The notes below the pieces were generated by a model, which saw nothing but the letters and a program-made list of their open reading frames with translations, did not search any database and was not told where the DNA came from. This document shows, piece by piece, positions 44,511-54,136 of a stretch of DNA of 64,000 nt. Each line of letters starts with the position of its first letter. Within the stretch, counting starts at the first letter, position 1. Position numbers and translations under genes: made by a program. Source of the DNA: Stachybotrys elegans (Eukaryota > Ascomycota > Sordariomycetes > Hypocreales > Stachybotryaceae); contig JAGPNK010000011.1 of NCBI GenBank assembly GCA_020746835.1, positions 992,001 to 1,056,000 of the forward strand, written 5' to 3'.

Positions 44511-46535
44511 GCAGGAATCGGGTGTTTCAGGCGGGCGGCTTGTCCGGAACCAACCTCGCCTGCTGTACAGGATGCGGCAGAAGTCTCACCTTGAAAGGAC
44601 TTATGGATGGACAAAATGGTGGTGGTGGACGGAGTGCTCGGTGAGGGCAGGTGGGCTGCTTGCGGGCAGCAATAGGTCCAGGTGCCTGTAACGATGATAC
44701 CGGGCGGGCTTGTTAGCGGTGGCGGTTCTAGCGCTGTTCTGGGCGGGCTGGATGGCGGGGTTCAGTTTCCCCAACACGCCCTGGAGCTGCTGGCCCTTTC
44801 CCTTTTTTTTCTTCTCCCCGCGTGACCTCGAACTGTCTGTCTCCCCTCGCTTGGACTCACACGACACGGCCCGGTGAGAATAGCTCCAAGACCCCTGGGG
44901 CCACCTTGCGATCGATGCGTGTGGCTTGCGTCGGCTTTTTTTTCTTCTTCTTGGATTGTTCAGCTCTGTCCGTCTGTTTGCGCCGGGGGGCGGGACCGGT
45001 CCCCCCAAATACTATTTCGTCGGATCCGACAATCTCGCTGCCTAGGCTGTCGTGGAGAAGACCCGTGGCTTCTTTTACGCTTTGTTTGCGAATTGGACAT
45101 ATGATGGACAAATACCTGGGTAGATGGCTACCTAATTGACTGACGCGTCGTGTGTCGGCTGCCTGGGATGACGATGGTGGCGGCCATTCTCCTCGCTGAG
45201 GGCCACCTGGCTTCATGATACCATTGAACATGTCGCATACATCCCATTCTTCCGAATAGCGTCAAACGGACCAACGACACGGTGTCCATCTTGCCATTCT
45301 CTCACCAGATAGGCTGACGGGCCGGAGCAGGCAGAAGCAGAGTCGTTGGTAAGAACACATCATGCAATCAAGTTGCTAATTCGTGCCAGAATCAGACCGA
45401 ATACTGTGGCTTGAAACCAACCTATCTAGTCTCTTTGAATCTAATAAACCACTTTGGCCAAGCAGCGACACACTACAGCCTCATGACGCACGTTCTGTCA
45501 CACAACTGCCCCCAGTAAGATGTGACCACGACGACCAGTCGTACAATTTCGCAGTCAGCAAGTGCCAAACCTATTTGCGTTATACCAATGATTCAGTTCA
45601 ATATGTGCATACGGCTGCATGAACCACCATACGTTACGTCCCCTCGTCCATTCAGTCAAGGATAGGAAGCGTTGGTCTAGCCAGCCACCTTCTCTCGTCC
45701 CGCACGACACCCAGACAGCAGCCCGTCTAGGTATACATCTATAATTGTACTTGGCGCGCCATCTTCGGAGCATCGGTCTTGTCATGGGTGAACGGATATA
45801 TCGGGAAATATCATCTTGTCTCCTCCCGCACAATCAAGCATCACCTGGCGCCTCTGCTACAGTACAACGACATATATTGATCCCCGATATTGATGACGAG
45901 GACAACTACAACGACGAGCCTACCGCGGCAGCGTCCTTGCAGGCACGCACTCCCCGGATCATCGGGACCGATGCTCCATCCACCCTCAGATCTAGACTGC
46001 TGCACCTCGCCTCCGTCGTCACAGCCATCCACGGCAGTTGAAGCTATTCGCACTACTCGGATTCTGCTCCAGCCTCCGAGAATTACCACTTTCGGCACCC
46101 GCTGCTCGTAGTTCGCATCCTCGCGTCGGCCAATGAGGCGCCCACCATGTCTGCTTCGCACACTATCCCTTCGGAGCGTTCGCGGCCGACAGCCTTGATC
46201 CGGCACCCTGGCGCTGATTCTTGCTCCATATCATCTCGTCCTGCCGACCATTCACCATTCTCGATCGATATTGCCCGGACGTGGCGCGTGGACAGCTGCC
46301 CCCCAGTCCACGACTAATTGCTAGTGTCACATCTACTAGATGAGACCGTGGTCCACGATGCTTCTGGTTCTGGTGGCTGCATGCCATTGATTGCCATCAG
46401 AGCAATGGCTAGACTAAGACGAGGGAAGGGCGGTCTGGGGCTGCCGGAAGATCGGGTCCATGGTCATAAGAGCAAAGTACACGCACAGGGAGAAGAAACA
46501 GAAGAGGAGGAAAAAGAGTACGCCTCTCGGCCATG

Positions 46536-46543
46536 TATAAAAG
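46536..46543 (+). promoter_or_regulatory. TATA box of the AA9 gene
   Basis: A perfect TATAAAAG about 103 bases before the ATG at 46647. A ctgggg element resembling a CreA carbon-repression site lies about 110 bases farther upstream. Confidence 0.55.
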
Positions 46544-46646
46544 ACGACCTGCCTTGCTCCACTGATGCTCTTGCCCCCTTGGTTTCTTGTCTGTCGATCA
46601 CTCCCCTTCCCTACTCAGCCTTACGGACCTCCGGTTCTCCATAGCT

Positions 46647-47796
46647 ATGAAGCTGAACGCCGTCACCATCCTTGCGGCCCTTGCTGCCAAGCAAGCAGCC
46701 GCCCACTCCATCTTCCAGCAGCTCTGGGTCAATGGCGTCGACATGATACGTCCCCCTTCCCTCCTCTGCTCCGCTGCCACGAGGCCGCCCTCTTGCTGAC
46801 CTTGCTTGCACGGCTCCCAGTGCGCTCGCATGCCGCGTAGCAACAGCCCCGTCCAGAACGTCGCCAGTAACGACATACGCTGCAACGCCAGCCCCGGCTC
46901 TGCGGCGTCCAAGTGCCCCGTCAGAGCAGGCGATACCGTCACGGTTGAGATGCACGCGGTACGTCAATCCCCAGGCTCGCCCCCCATTTCACACATACCT
47001 TACTTTCTGTCTGCGCGCCTCCATCACTAACAATCGACGCACGCACGTGTAGCAACCAGGCGACCGTTCCTGCGCCAATGAAGCCATTGGCGGCGCGCAC
47101 TACGGCCCTGTAATAGTCTACCTCTCCAAGGTTGACAACGCCGCCACGGCCGACGGCTCGGCGGGCTGGTTCAAGATCTTCCAGGACGGCTGGGCGGCCA
47201 ACCCCAGCGGCGGCTCGGGCGACGACGACTTCTGGGGCGTCAAGGACCTCAACAGGTGCTGCGGCAAGATGAACGTCAAGATCCCCAGCGACGTCCCCAA
47301 CGGCGACTACCTGCTGCGCGCCGAGGTCATCGCCCTCCACACGGCCGGCTCCTCGGGCAACGCCCAGTTCTACATGACGTGCTACCAGCTCACCGTCTCC
47401 GGCAGCAGCGGCTCCGCCAGCCCGGCCACCGTGCGCTTCCCCGGCGCCTACTCGGCCAGCGACCCCGGCATCCTCGTCAACATCCACTCGCGCATGTCGG
47501 GCTACACCGTCCCCGGCCCGGCCGTCTACTCGGGCGGCAGCACCAAGAACGCCGGCTCCAGCTGCTCTGCCTGCGAGGCCACGTGCACCGTCGGCTCATC
47601 GCCGTCCACGACGCTCGGCAGCACGCAGCCCAGCTCCACCAGCGGAGGTGGCGGCGGCGGCGGCGGTGGTGGTGGTGGCTGCTCCGTTGCTGCCTATGGG
47701 CAATGCGGTGGTCAGGGATACACGGGCTGCACGACTTGCGGCTCTGGTCTTCGCTGCGTCGACGTTTCTCCTCCCTGGTACTCTCAGTGCCAGTAA
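46647..47796 (+). CDS. AA9 lytic polysaccharide monooxygenase with C-terminal CBM1
   Basis: Model join(46647..46745,46821..46958,47053..47796), 326 aa. The copper enzyme oxidatively cleaves cellulose or related glucans outside the cell. A signal peptide (residues 1-19, ending AAA) exposes His20 as the mature N-terminal histidine of the copper brace; the second brace His is His95 in GGAHYG, and a QFY motif supplies the axial Tyr. A poly-Gly linker leads to a CBM1 with the C-G-G-Q-G-Y-T-G-C core and terminal YSQCQ. The first intron has a good branch point (gctgac) and acceptor (ctcccag), but its 5' end reads atacgt where gtacgt is expected; no other donor keeps frame. It may therefore be a noncanonical intron, an error or a splice-dead allele. 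Confidence 0.85.
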
Positions 47797-48093
47797 GCTT
47801 CCCATACGAACGGTCGACCAGGGAAAGGGGGTTCATAGTGGGCACATATGGGGTTGGTGCATAGTATTTCGCCCATGTACATAGGCCGAGTAGATGCTTC
47901 GCTTCTAGCAAGACGGCCGGCAGATCGGCTGAGCCTTTTGATATACGGATACAACTCTTTGAAGTGAAGGAAAGCCTGACTCACTTGCGCATTATCAGTT
48001 TCATATGGCGGTCACATGGGATTTGCACATTTACTATATACATCAAGACTTTGCATCCCACCCAACTCCCACAACCGCGCCATCTCATCCTAT

Positions 48094-48537
48094 TTACGGG
48101 CGATCAGGCCACAGCTCGCTGGCCACGTCCTTGACCAGCTTCAGCTTAGCAAACATCTTGTCCTCGGTCATGCCATCGGCTCCCACGGCGACGCTGGCGA
48201 AGCCGCACTGCGGGCTGATGCCAATCGTCTGCATGGCCTCGTCGACGGAGCGGCCCTGGCCGTTGGCGATGACCTGCGCGGCCTCGCGCACGCGCGTCTT
48301 GATGACCTCGGCATCCTCGAGGGCCGGGTCCTTTGTCGTGACGACGCCCAGCACGACGTTCTTGTGTGCGGGCAGGAAGCGCAGGGGCTCGAAGCCGCCG
48401 GAGCGCGGGTTGTCGTACTCGAGGAAGAAGGTGTCGTAGTTGAGCGTCGTGAAGAAGCGCGCGGCGATCTTCTCGTAGGAGCCCTCGCTGAAGTGCATTG
48501 ACTTGGAGAAGTTGCCTGTAGTAGGTTTGTGAGCAAG

Positions 48538-48581
<44 letters not shown>

Positions 48582-49424
48582 TCTCTCTCTCCTTTTTCTT
48601 CTTTCCTCTGTTTTTTTCTTCTTTGCTTGAGATTAGGGTCAGAATCTGTTCTTACCTCGGCAAATGTGTAGACCAACGTGTAGGTCGGCAGGACGGTTGG
48701 CGATGCAGTCGTTGTGCGCCTTGAGGTACGACTCAAACAGCTGGTCAGGGTCGATGCCATCGGCGCGGAGAGCCTCGAGCATGTCGTCGGAGCAGAAGTA
48801 GGCCAGGGTGGGATCGTCGATCTGGATGTTCCTCAGGCCCTCGTCGTACAGCGCCTTGAACTCCTTCTGGTAGACCTGGGCAAGATCGGCAAAGAACTCG
48901 TCGTCGGTCTTGTACACGTCGGTGTTGTAGGACTTGCCGGGGGCCAGGCGCAGGTGGAAGTAGCAGGGCGGCGGCATGGTGAACTTGCACTCGGCCCACT
49001 GGTCCTGGGGCAGCGTGTCGCACAGCATCTTCCAGTTGTCGAGGTAGACGCTGCTCTCGTAGGAGATCTTGGACTCGCAGACGGCGGCCATGGGGTACTG
49101 CTTGCCGGCCTTCTTGAGGGCGGCGATGGGGGGCGCCGAGAGGCGCGTCAGCTCCCAGGGCACGGGGCTGACCTCGCGGAAGCCGCCCAGCTTCTCGAAC
49201 AGGCCCGAGAAGTAGTACTTGCGGTCGAACTCGCCCGAGCACAGGCACCGCACGCCGTGGGCCTGCTGCTTCTTGACAATGTCGGCAATGGCGTCCTTCT
49301 GCACGGCGCGGAGCTCCTCGGCCGACAGGGTCCCCGCGTCGGCGGCGTCCTGGGCCTTGGCAAGGGCCTCGGGGCGGATGAGGGAGCCGATGTGGTCGGC
49401 GTGGAAGGGGAGTTTCGCGGCCAT
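48094..49424 (-). CDS. MetE-like (cobalamin-independent methionine synthase C-terminal domain) protein
   Basis: Exons complement(join(48094..48515,48656..49424)), 396 aa. It is a TIM-barrel protein equivalent to only the catalytic half of MetE, of the YxjG-like group. Zinc-ligand candidates are present: HIC (the H-x-C pair) at the end of exon 1, the Glu of FLEYD, and Cys in the SPQCGFAS loop; an N-terminal HADHIGS segment matches the usual RADHVGS start. Members transfer methyl groups to thiols using zinc, but full MetE needs its N-terminal half, so methionine synthesis from methyl-folate is not assured. An alternative methyl donor or thiol substrate is possible. The intron contains a long CT/GA microsatellite. 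Confidence 0.82.
48541..48590. repeat. (CT)n microsatellite in intron
   Basis: About 19 uninterrupted CT units followed by five more after one TTC break, lying in the single intron of the MetE-like gene (GA on its coding strand). Confidence 0.95.
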
Positions 49425-49955
49425 GATGAGGAGGCTGTCTGGAGAAATGGAGATGAGGATGGAGATGGAGAGGGAGAAGGGGAAAAGGGAGAGCAATTAT
49501 ATCTACGTCTACATGACCTGGGGCTTGAGCGATATTTTGCGAAAAGGGCGATTCAATCTCAGCTCCTCTTTGTTGATCTTATTCGCCCGCCTGGCGTGGA
49601 AGCCGGTGCAAATTGCCGATCACCTGGGCCGCCCATTGTCTCCAACAGACTGGATCTCCAACTCGATGCCCACCAATGGGAGACATGACGCCGAGGGCAA
49701 AAGAGCAAGCTTCCCCGCTTTGCGGATCTGGGAACCAGAGGGGCAATGGAGATGATGAGGGGGCACGGGGGGTCTGATAACGGGGAGATTGTTTTGGTAG
49801 TGTCATTCAGCCTATATCATACCTGTCTTATCCTCAATGAAATTGATATTGGTGTTAATGTAAGAATCACTATGGTATCGAGAGTACAGTCAACATCCGA
49901 GATATCGTGGTTACATGTCCAATCTGCCTACTGCCATCCCCCAAGGCTTGGTCGC
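49425..49955. other. Intergenic spacer
   Basis: 531 bases between carO (its 3' end) and the MetE-like gene start, both on the minus strand. A GGAGATGGA-type purine repeat lies near 49440-49490. No gene is seen. Confidence 0.45.
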
Positions 49956-50939
49956 TCAAACCGCCGTCGGCACCGTGGCGGGCGCCAGGTTGGTTTGCGC
50001 AGCGTGATGTCCATTGTGAGCCGCCGCGGTAGGTTGCACGCCGCTGCTACTGGCGCCGTTTCCATGTCCGTTGTGAGCAGCGGCGGCGCTCGCAACACCG
50101 GTCGACTGGCCGATGGCGTGCTTCTCGGCGTGTCCGCTGTTCATTGGGCCCGGCTCCCGGATGGCGACGCCGAGGACGCCGGGGTCGATCTTTCGGTGGC
50201 CAAACAGGAGCAGGCCAGTGAAGACGGGCTTTGCGATGAGATCCAGGATGCCGTAAAAGACGGCCTCCGAGTCGGGGTGGATCACGTTGCCGCCCTCCGA
50301 GACGCCCCAGGCGATGGGATACAGGAACCAGATGCCAATGAGCAGCACGCCGCACGTCATGTAGGTCCTCTGGATCTCTCCCCCAAAGGCCCTCGCGTGT
50401 GACCGTCCGTCAAAGACCAAGACGGAGACGACGTAGAGGAACGCAACCGTGGCAAAGGTAAAGTATCCCCATTTGTACGTCGTGGGGATGAGAGCGCCGA
50501 CGAGGCCGCACACAACCATGACCTCGTCGGCCAGTATGGCCATGAGGATCGTGGGCCACGGCAGGCCCGCCGTGAGGAGCAGATCGAGGAGCAGCAGGGG
50601 CGTCGTGATGAACCAGTCGACGTAGCGCACCCAGAAGATCTCGCGCGTGCCGGCGACGCGGAGGCTGCCGCCCCGGCGGAACTCGACCTCGATGGGCACC
50701 TGGCCGAGGCCGCTGCCCATGGAGAAGTAGGCAATGGCCGCCACGAGGAGCAGGCCCGCCGACATGTAGTGGAAGAGGCGGTCCCTGCGGGGCTTCCTAA
50801 AGGTGAGGACCACGACGGCGAGGAACGAGGCGCTCATGACGGCGCAGACGGCAAAGTACCAGTCGGAGCCATGCGTGGTGATGGCTAGGTTGGCGTTCTC
50901 GAAGACGCGTTGGTTGACGGCTAACGCACGGTTAGGCAT
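49956..50939 (-). CDS. carO: Microbial-type rhodopsin, CarO-like proton pump
   Basis: Intronless, 327 aa, seven transmembrane helices (about residues 28-245). The retinal Schiff-base lysine is Lys237 in LDLIAKP. Helix C has Arg105, Asp108 and Asp119, the counterparts of bacteriorhodopsin Arg82, Asp85 (acceptor) and Asp96 (donor), in R-Y-V-D-W-F-I-T-T-P-L-L-L-L-D. An SEGGN loop supplies a release-group Glu. All residues for light-driven proton pumping are therefore present, unlike opsin-related proteins that lack the lysine. The C-terminal tail is Ala/His/Gly-rich. In Fusarium, CarO is a light-induced green-light proton pump encoded beside carX; here carX lies divergently 1.3 kb away, which supports the identification. 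Confidence 0.95.
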   Translation of the reverse strand: MPNRALAVNQRVFENANLAITTHGSDWYFAVCAVMSASFLAVVVLTFRKPRRDRLFHYMSAGLLLVAAIAYFSMGSGLGQVPIEVEFRRGGSLRVAGTREIFWVRYVDWFITTPLLLLDLLLTAGLPWPTILMAILADEVMVVCGLVGALIPTTYKWGYFTFATVAFLYVVSVLVFDGRSHARAFGGEIQRTYMTCGVLLIGIWFLYPIAWGVSEGGNVIHPDSEAVFYGILDLIAKPVFTGLLLFGHRKIDPGVLGVAIREPGPMNSGHAEKHAIGQSTGVASAAAAHNGHGNGASSSGVQPTAAAHNGHHAAQTNLAPATVPTAV

Positions 50940-52246
50940 GGTGGCGGTTTGTCTGATGCTTGGTAGTTCAACGTGATGTTTCCGTTGTTGTTGCCAAGCA
51001 GGTGGTTCCAACGTCTGGATGTAGGCTTGGCATTGCTTTAAGTGTGTGCCATCTATCCTCGGTGTCAATCTATGATTCATATCCCTCTCTGCCGCTACAA
51101 TCCCTCATGGTGGTGTCGCGAGACGGAACATCCGGCTTCTCCATTGCCCATGGTTGCCAGACCAGCCAGCGCGCGTGCTCCAACGGACATCATTGGCATC
51201 ATCGACCGGCAGTTTCGAGGCACCACCCTCGCCCTCCTCCGTACAAGCCGGGCGTGTATCAAGCGTTTGCGGCATCAACAATGACGATGGGAATCGCGTG
51301 GCGGCCCTCCCGTGTCATGGGGCCGTGGGACGCCACATGGCCGGCATCGACAAGCCGAGCCAGCCCTATGTTGCTTCGATGGGGCTTGTGATGCCAGTAT
51401 CGGAAACCGATCTGGGAGCGACTTGGACCCTAGCCAAGCCTCGATCTCGTGGCTGGCTCAGATCGTCTGTCATGACCGCTCATGTTTCACGGCAGTTGGG
51501 CACTTTGGCCGACGTGACGCCATGGACGGAAAGCCCCATTCTTCTATCAGAGATGATGGAGATGACCACCATGCCGAGTGTGTAACACGTCGGTATTGTC
51601 GATCAGCTCTGGGTTAGTCTGGTCAATTGGCCATTCACATAGTCCATGGCAGACGGGGCAGTAGTGAGCAATAAAAATAAGTGAAGGAGTACAGTTCTGG
51701 ACTTCCTGTGTCCTCATCACTGTACTGTCCATTAACTTAAACTTCAACGCCATAAAGGCAATCGACAGACGGCGCCCGGGTTTACCCTGGAGATCAATTG
51801 CCTTGGAGCAAGATGGACTAGAGGACAAGGTGAGAGTCAAAAATGGACATTGTGCCTCTTTTCTTTTGGCTGGGTTTGGCAGGATTCTTGTCGGTTATGT
51901 CATAGACTCGCCGTGTAAGTCGAGATTGTGTCGTCATCCGGCAGACACCACCACTCCAATCCATCGCCAATCAAGCTTTCCCGGCAAGCGTAGACTCCAC
52001 AAAATGACGGCTTGCAAGGTACGGTATGAGATATTCTGTCGCATCCTTTGTGTTTGCTTGAGCAAGAGGGGGTTGGAGCATGGTATCCTTTGAGCAGCAA
52101 TTCACCTTCAAGGACCCTTCCCATGATAGCCTCGTCGCACATCTTACTTGAATCTTGCGCCTTATGAGAGGCGCTGGAAATTCGCCCATCATGGAAACAG
52201 AAAAGAAGCATCCGTATGATTATGTCCTTCCCGCCGATTATTCCCA
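50940..52246. promoter_or_regulatory. carO-carX divergent regulatory region
   Basis: 1307 bases between the two start codons. Three GATC tetramers occur within 56 bases (51409, 51443 and 51461), followed by further single ones at about 51600 and 51790. White-collar photoreceptor complexes bind GATC-containing elements in fungi, so this is the likely light-response region. No gene is supported inside. Confidence 0.5.
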
Positions 52247-54136
52247 ATGGCTAATCCCCAGACGAGATATCTTGCAGGAAACTTTGCGCCCATCCACGCG
52301 ACGCTGCCGTTGACGCCGTGTACCTACCAAGGCTCTATCCCCAGTGACTTAGCTGGTGGTGAATACGTGCGCAATGGCGGTAACCCACTCGCCAACGACG
52401 ACCTCGCTAGGGACACGCATTGGTTCGACGGCGACGGCATGCTCAGCGGTGTCTTGTTCCGGCGCAAGGGAAACGGCACCGACGAGATCCAGCCCGAGTT
52501 CGTCAACCAGTATCTGATGACGGACGTGTACCGCTATGCAAAGAACAGCTCAAGGTTGCGGCGGCCCATCATACCCAGCATCGCCACGCTCATAAACGAT
52601 GCCACGCCGTGGTTCATGGTGCTGTGGGGAGTTATCCGGACCGTTGTGCTGGTCATGCTCTCGCGTCTTCCGGGGAAGAGCGCCATCAAAAAGATTAGTG
52701 TCGCCAACACCAATGTCATCTACCACGACGGCCGCGCCCTGGCTACGTGTGAGAGTGGTCCGCCGCTGCGCTTCTCGCTACCCGACCTCCAGACCATTGG
52801 CTGGTTCAACGGGAGGCGCGCCGAGAACGAGCCGGCGGGCGACGCTCGAAGCGGATTCGGTGGCAGCGGCCTGCTGTCGTTCATGAAGGAGTGGACGACA
52901 GGCCATCCCCGGGTCGACCCCGTAACGGGAGAGCTCATTGCCTTCCACTCGACATTCGCCAAGCCCTATGTTCGCTACTCCATTGTGAATTCGGCCAGGC
53001 AGGCTGAGCTTGGGTCATCGAGCTTCGACATGCCGGTGCCGGGCGTCTACGCGCCGAAACTGATGCACGACTTTGGCGTTTCACGCAACCATACCATCAT
53101 CATGGACCTGCCGCTCGTGCTGAATCCCATGAACCACGCGCGAGGGCTGCCCAGCCTGCACTACGATTCCACCAGCAGGTCGAGGTTTGGAGTCTTTCCT
53201 CGCTACGAGCCATACCGAGTTCAATGGTTTGAGACGAACCCGTGCCTCATCTTCCACACGGCCAATTGCTGGGATGTAAAAACGCCAGCGACTGCCAAAA
53301 ATCCGTTCAAGACGACCGTGAACCTGCTGGCATGCAGGCTTACATCGGCCTCCATGGTGTTCCAGGCAGGCAACCTGGTTCCGCCAGTGGCAGGACCAAT
53401 CCCACCCGAGTACGCAGAGGATGACCAGTGCCGCCTATATTTTTTCAGCTTCCAACTGTCAGCAAACCCAGGAGAGGCCGGTGTTGTACAGCATCAATGG
53501 GCGCTGTCCGCTATTCCATTTGAGTTTCCTACATTAGCACCGGGCTATGAAATGCAGCAAGCGCAGTATATATACGGGTGTTCCACGTCGGAAGCATTCT
53601 CGGCTGCGCTGGGCAAGGCAGCCAAGGTTGACTTCCTAGCCAAGATGGATGTGAGAAAGCTGGTGGCCAAAGGGACTGCCGCGCCTCCCCAAGCGATAAA
53701 GGGATGTGTCGACACGCGAACAATTGCAGAGATTATTGAAGACAACGGCGAGGACGATGCCATAAAGATATTCGCCATGCCTAAAGGATGGTTCGCGCAG
53801 GAGCCCAGGTTTGTGCCAAGGTCGAGGCCGGAGAGTGAGGATGACGGGTGGCTACTGTCGTACGTGTTCGACGAGTCGCAGCTAGACGAGTCTGGAGATT
53901 GCGGTGAGGATGCAAAGAGCGAGCTCTGGATCATCGATGCAAAAGGGATGAAGGACATTGTGGCCAGGGTCAAGCTACCCCAGCGAGTGCCCTACGGCCT
54001 GCACGGGAACTGGTTCACAGAGGACGATATCCGCAAGCAGAGACCATTCAGCAGGTTCCGGGATGGCGGACACACAACGGGGCAATCTTCTCTGTGGTCG
54101 GGCATCTGCGACACTGTGGAAGAATGGCTGGAGTGA
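52247..54136 (+). CDS. carX: Carotenoid cleavage oxygenase, retinal-forming CarX-like
   Basis: Intronless, 629 aa. It belongs to the RPE65/carotenoid oxygenase family with a seven-bladed propeller and four iron-binding histidines. Candidate ligands occur in the TTGHPRVDP, MHDFG, IFHTANCWD and YGLHGNWF segments. The FDGDGM and IPFEFP motifs are also typical. A hydrophobic patch around residues 123-145 may help the enzyme dip into membranes to extract substrate. From recalled Fusarium CarX, the match runs through the whole length, including the N-terminal NFAPIH start and the C-terminal RVPYGLHG block. CarX cleaves beta-carotene to retinal, the chromophore of CarO. Torulene-cleaving CarT-type activity is less likely but not excluded by sequence reading alone. 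Confidence 0.93.
   Translation: MANPQTRYLAGNFAPIHATLPLTPCTYQGSIPSDLAGGEYVRNGGNPLANDDLARDTHWFDGDGMLSGVLFRRKGNGTDEIQPEFVNQYLMTDVYRYAKNSSRLRRPIIPSIATLINDATPWFMVLWGVIRTVVLVMLSRLPGKSAIKKISVANTNVIYHDGRALATCESGPPLRFSLPDLQTIGWFNGRRAENEPAGDARSGFGGSGLLSFMKEWTTGHPRVDPVTGELIAFHSTFAKPYVRYSIVNSARQAELGSSSFDMPVPGVYAPKLMHDFGVSRNHTIIMDLPLVLNPMNHARGLPSLHYDSTSRSRFGVFPRYEPYRVQWFETNPCLIFHTANCWDVKTPATAKNPFKTTVNLLACRLTSASMVFQAGNLVPPVAGPIPPEYAEDDQCRLYFFSFQLSANPGEAGVVQHQWALSAIPFEFPTLAPGYEMQQAQYIYGCSTSEAFSAALGKAAKVDFLAKMDVRKLVAKGTAAPPQAIKGCVDTRTIAEIIEDNGEDDAIKIFAMPKGWFAQEPRFVPRSRPESEDDGWLLSYVFDESQLDESGDCGEDAKSELWIIDAKGMKDIVARVKLPQRVPYGLHGNWFTEDDIRKQRPFSRFRDGGHTTGQSSLWSGICDTVEEWLE

Larger units (their letters stand above)
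43783..46646. other. Long divergent spacer
   Basis: 2.9 kb between the TB2/DP1-family gene and the AA9 gene. It contains an (AAAG)n microsatellite at 44485-44510 and purine-rich tracts at 43800-43920. A TATA box for AA9 lies at 46536-46543. I see only short frames without coding character. Confidence 0.45.

Noticed and set aside
45745..46041. 98-codon frame in the AA9 upstream region
   Set aside because: Starts at a non-ATG codon, lies in a spacer, and shows no recognisable protein pattern.
48714..49688. 324-codon open frame antisense to the MetE-like gene
   Set aside because: Sense strand has clear zinc-enzyme motifs and proper splicing; the antisense frame is low-complexity.
52247..54136. 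Possibility that the carotenoid oxygenase is torulene-specific CarT
   Set aside because: Linkage to carO and recalled full-length similarity favour CarX; only biochemical or phylogenetic tests could settle it.
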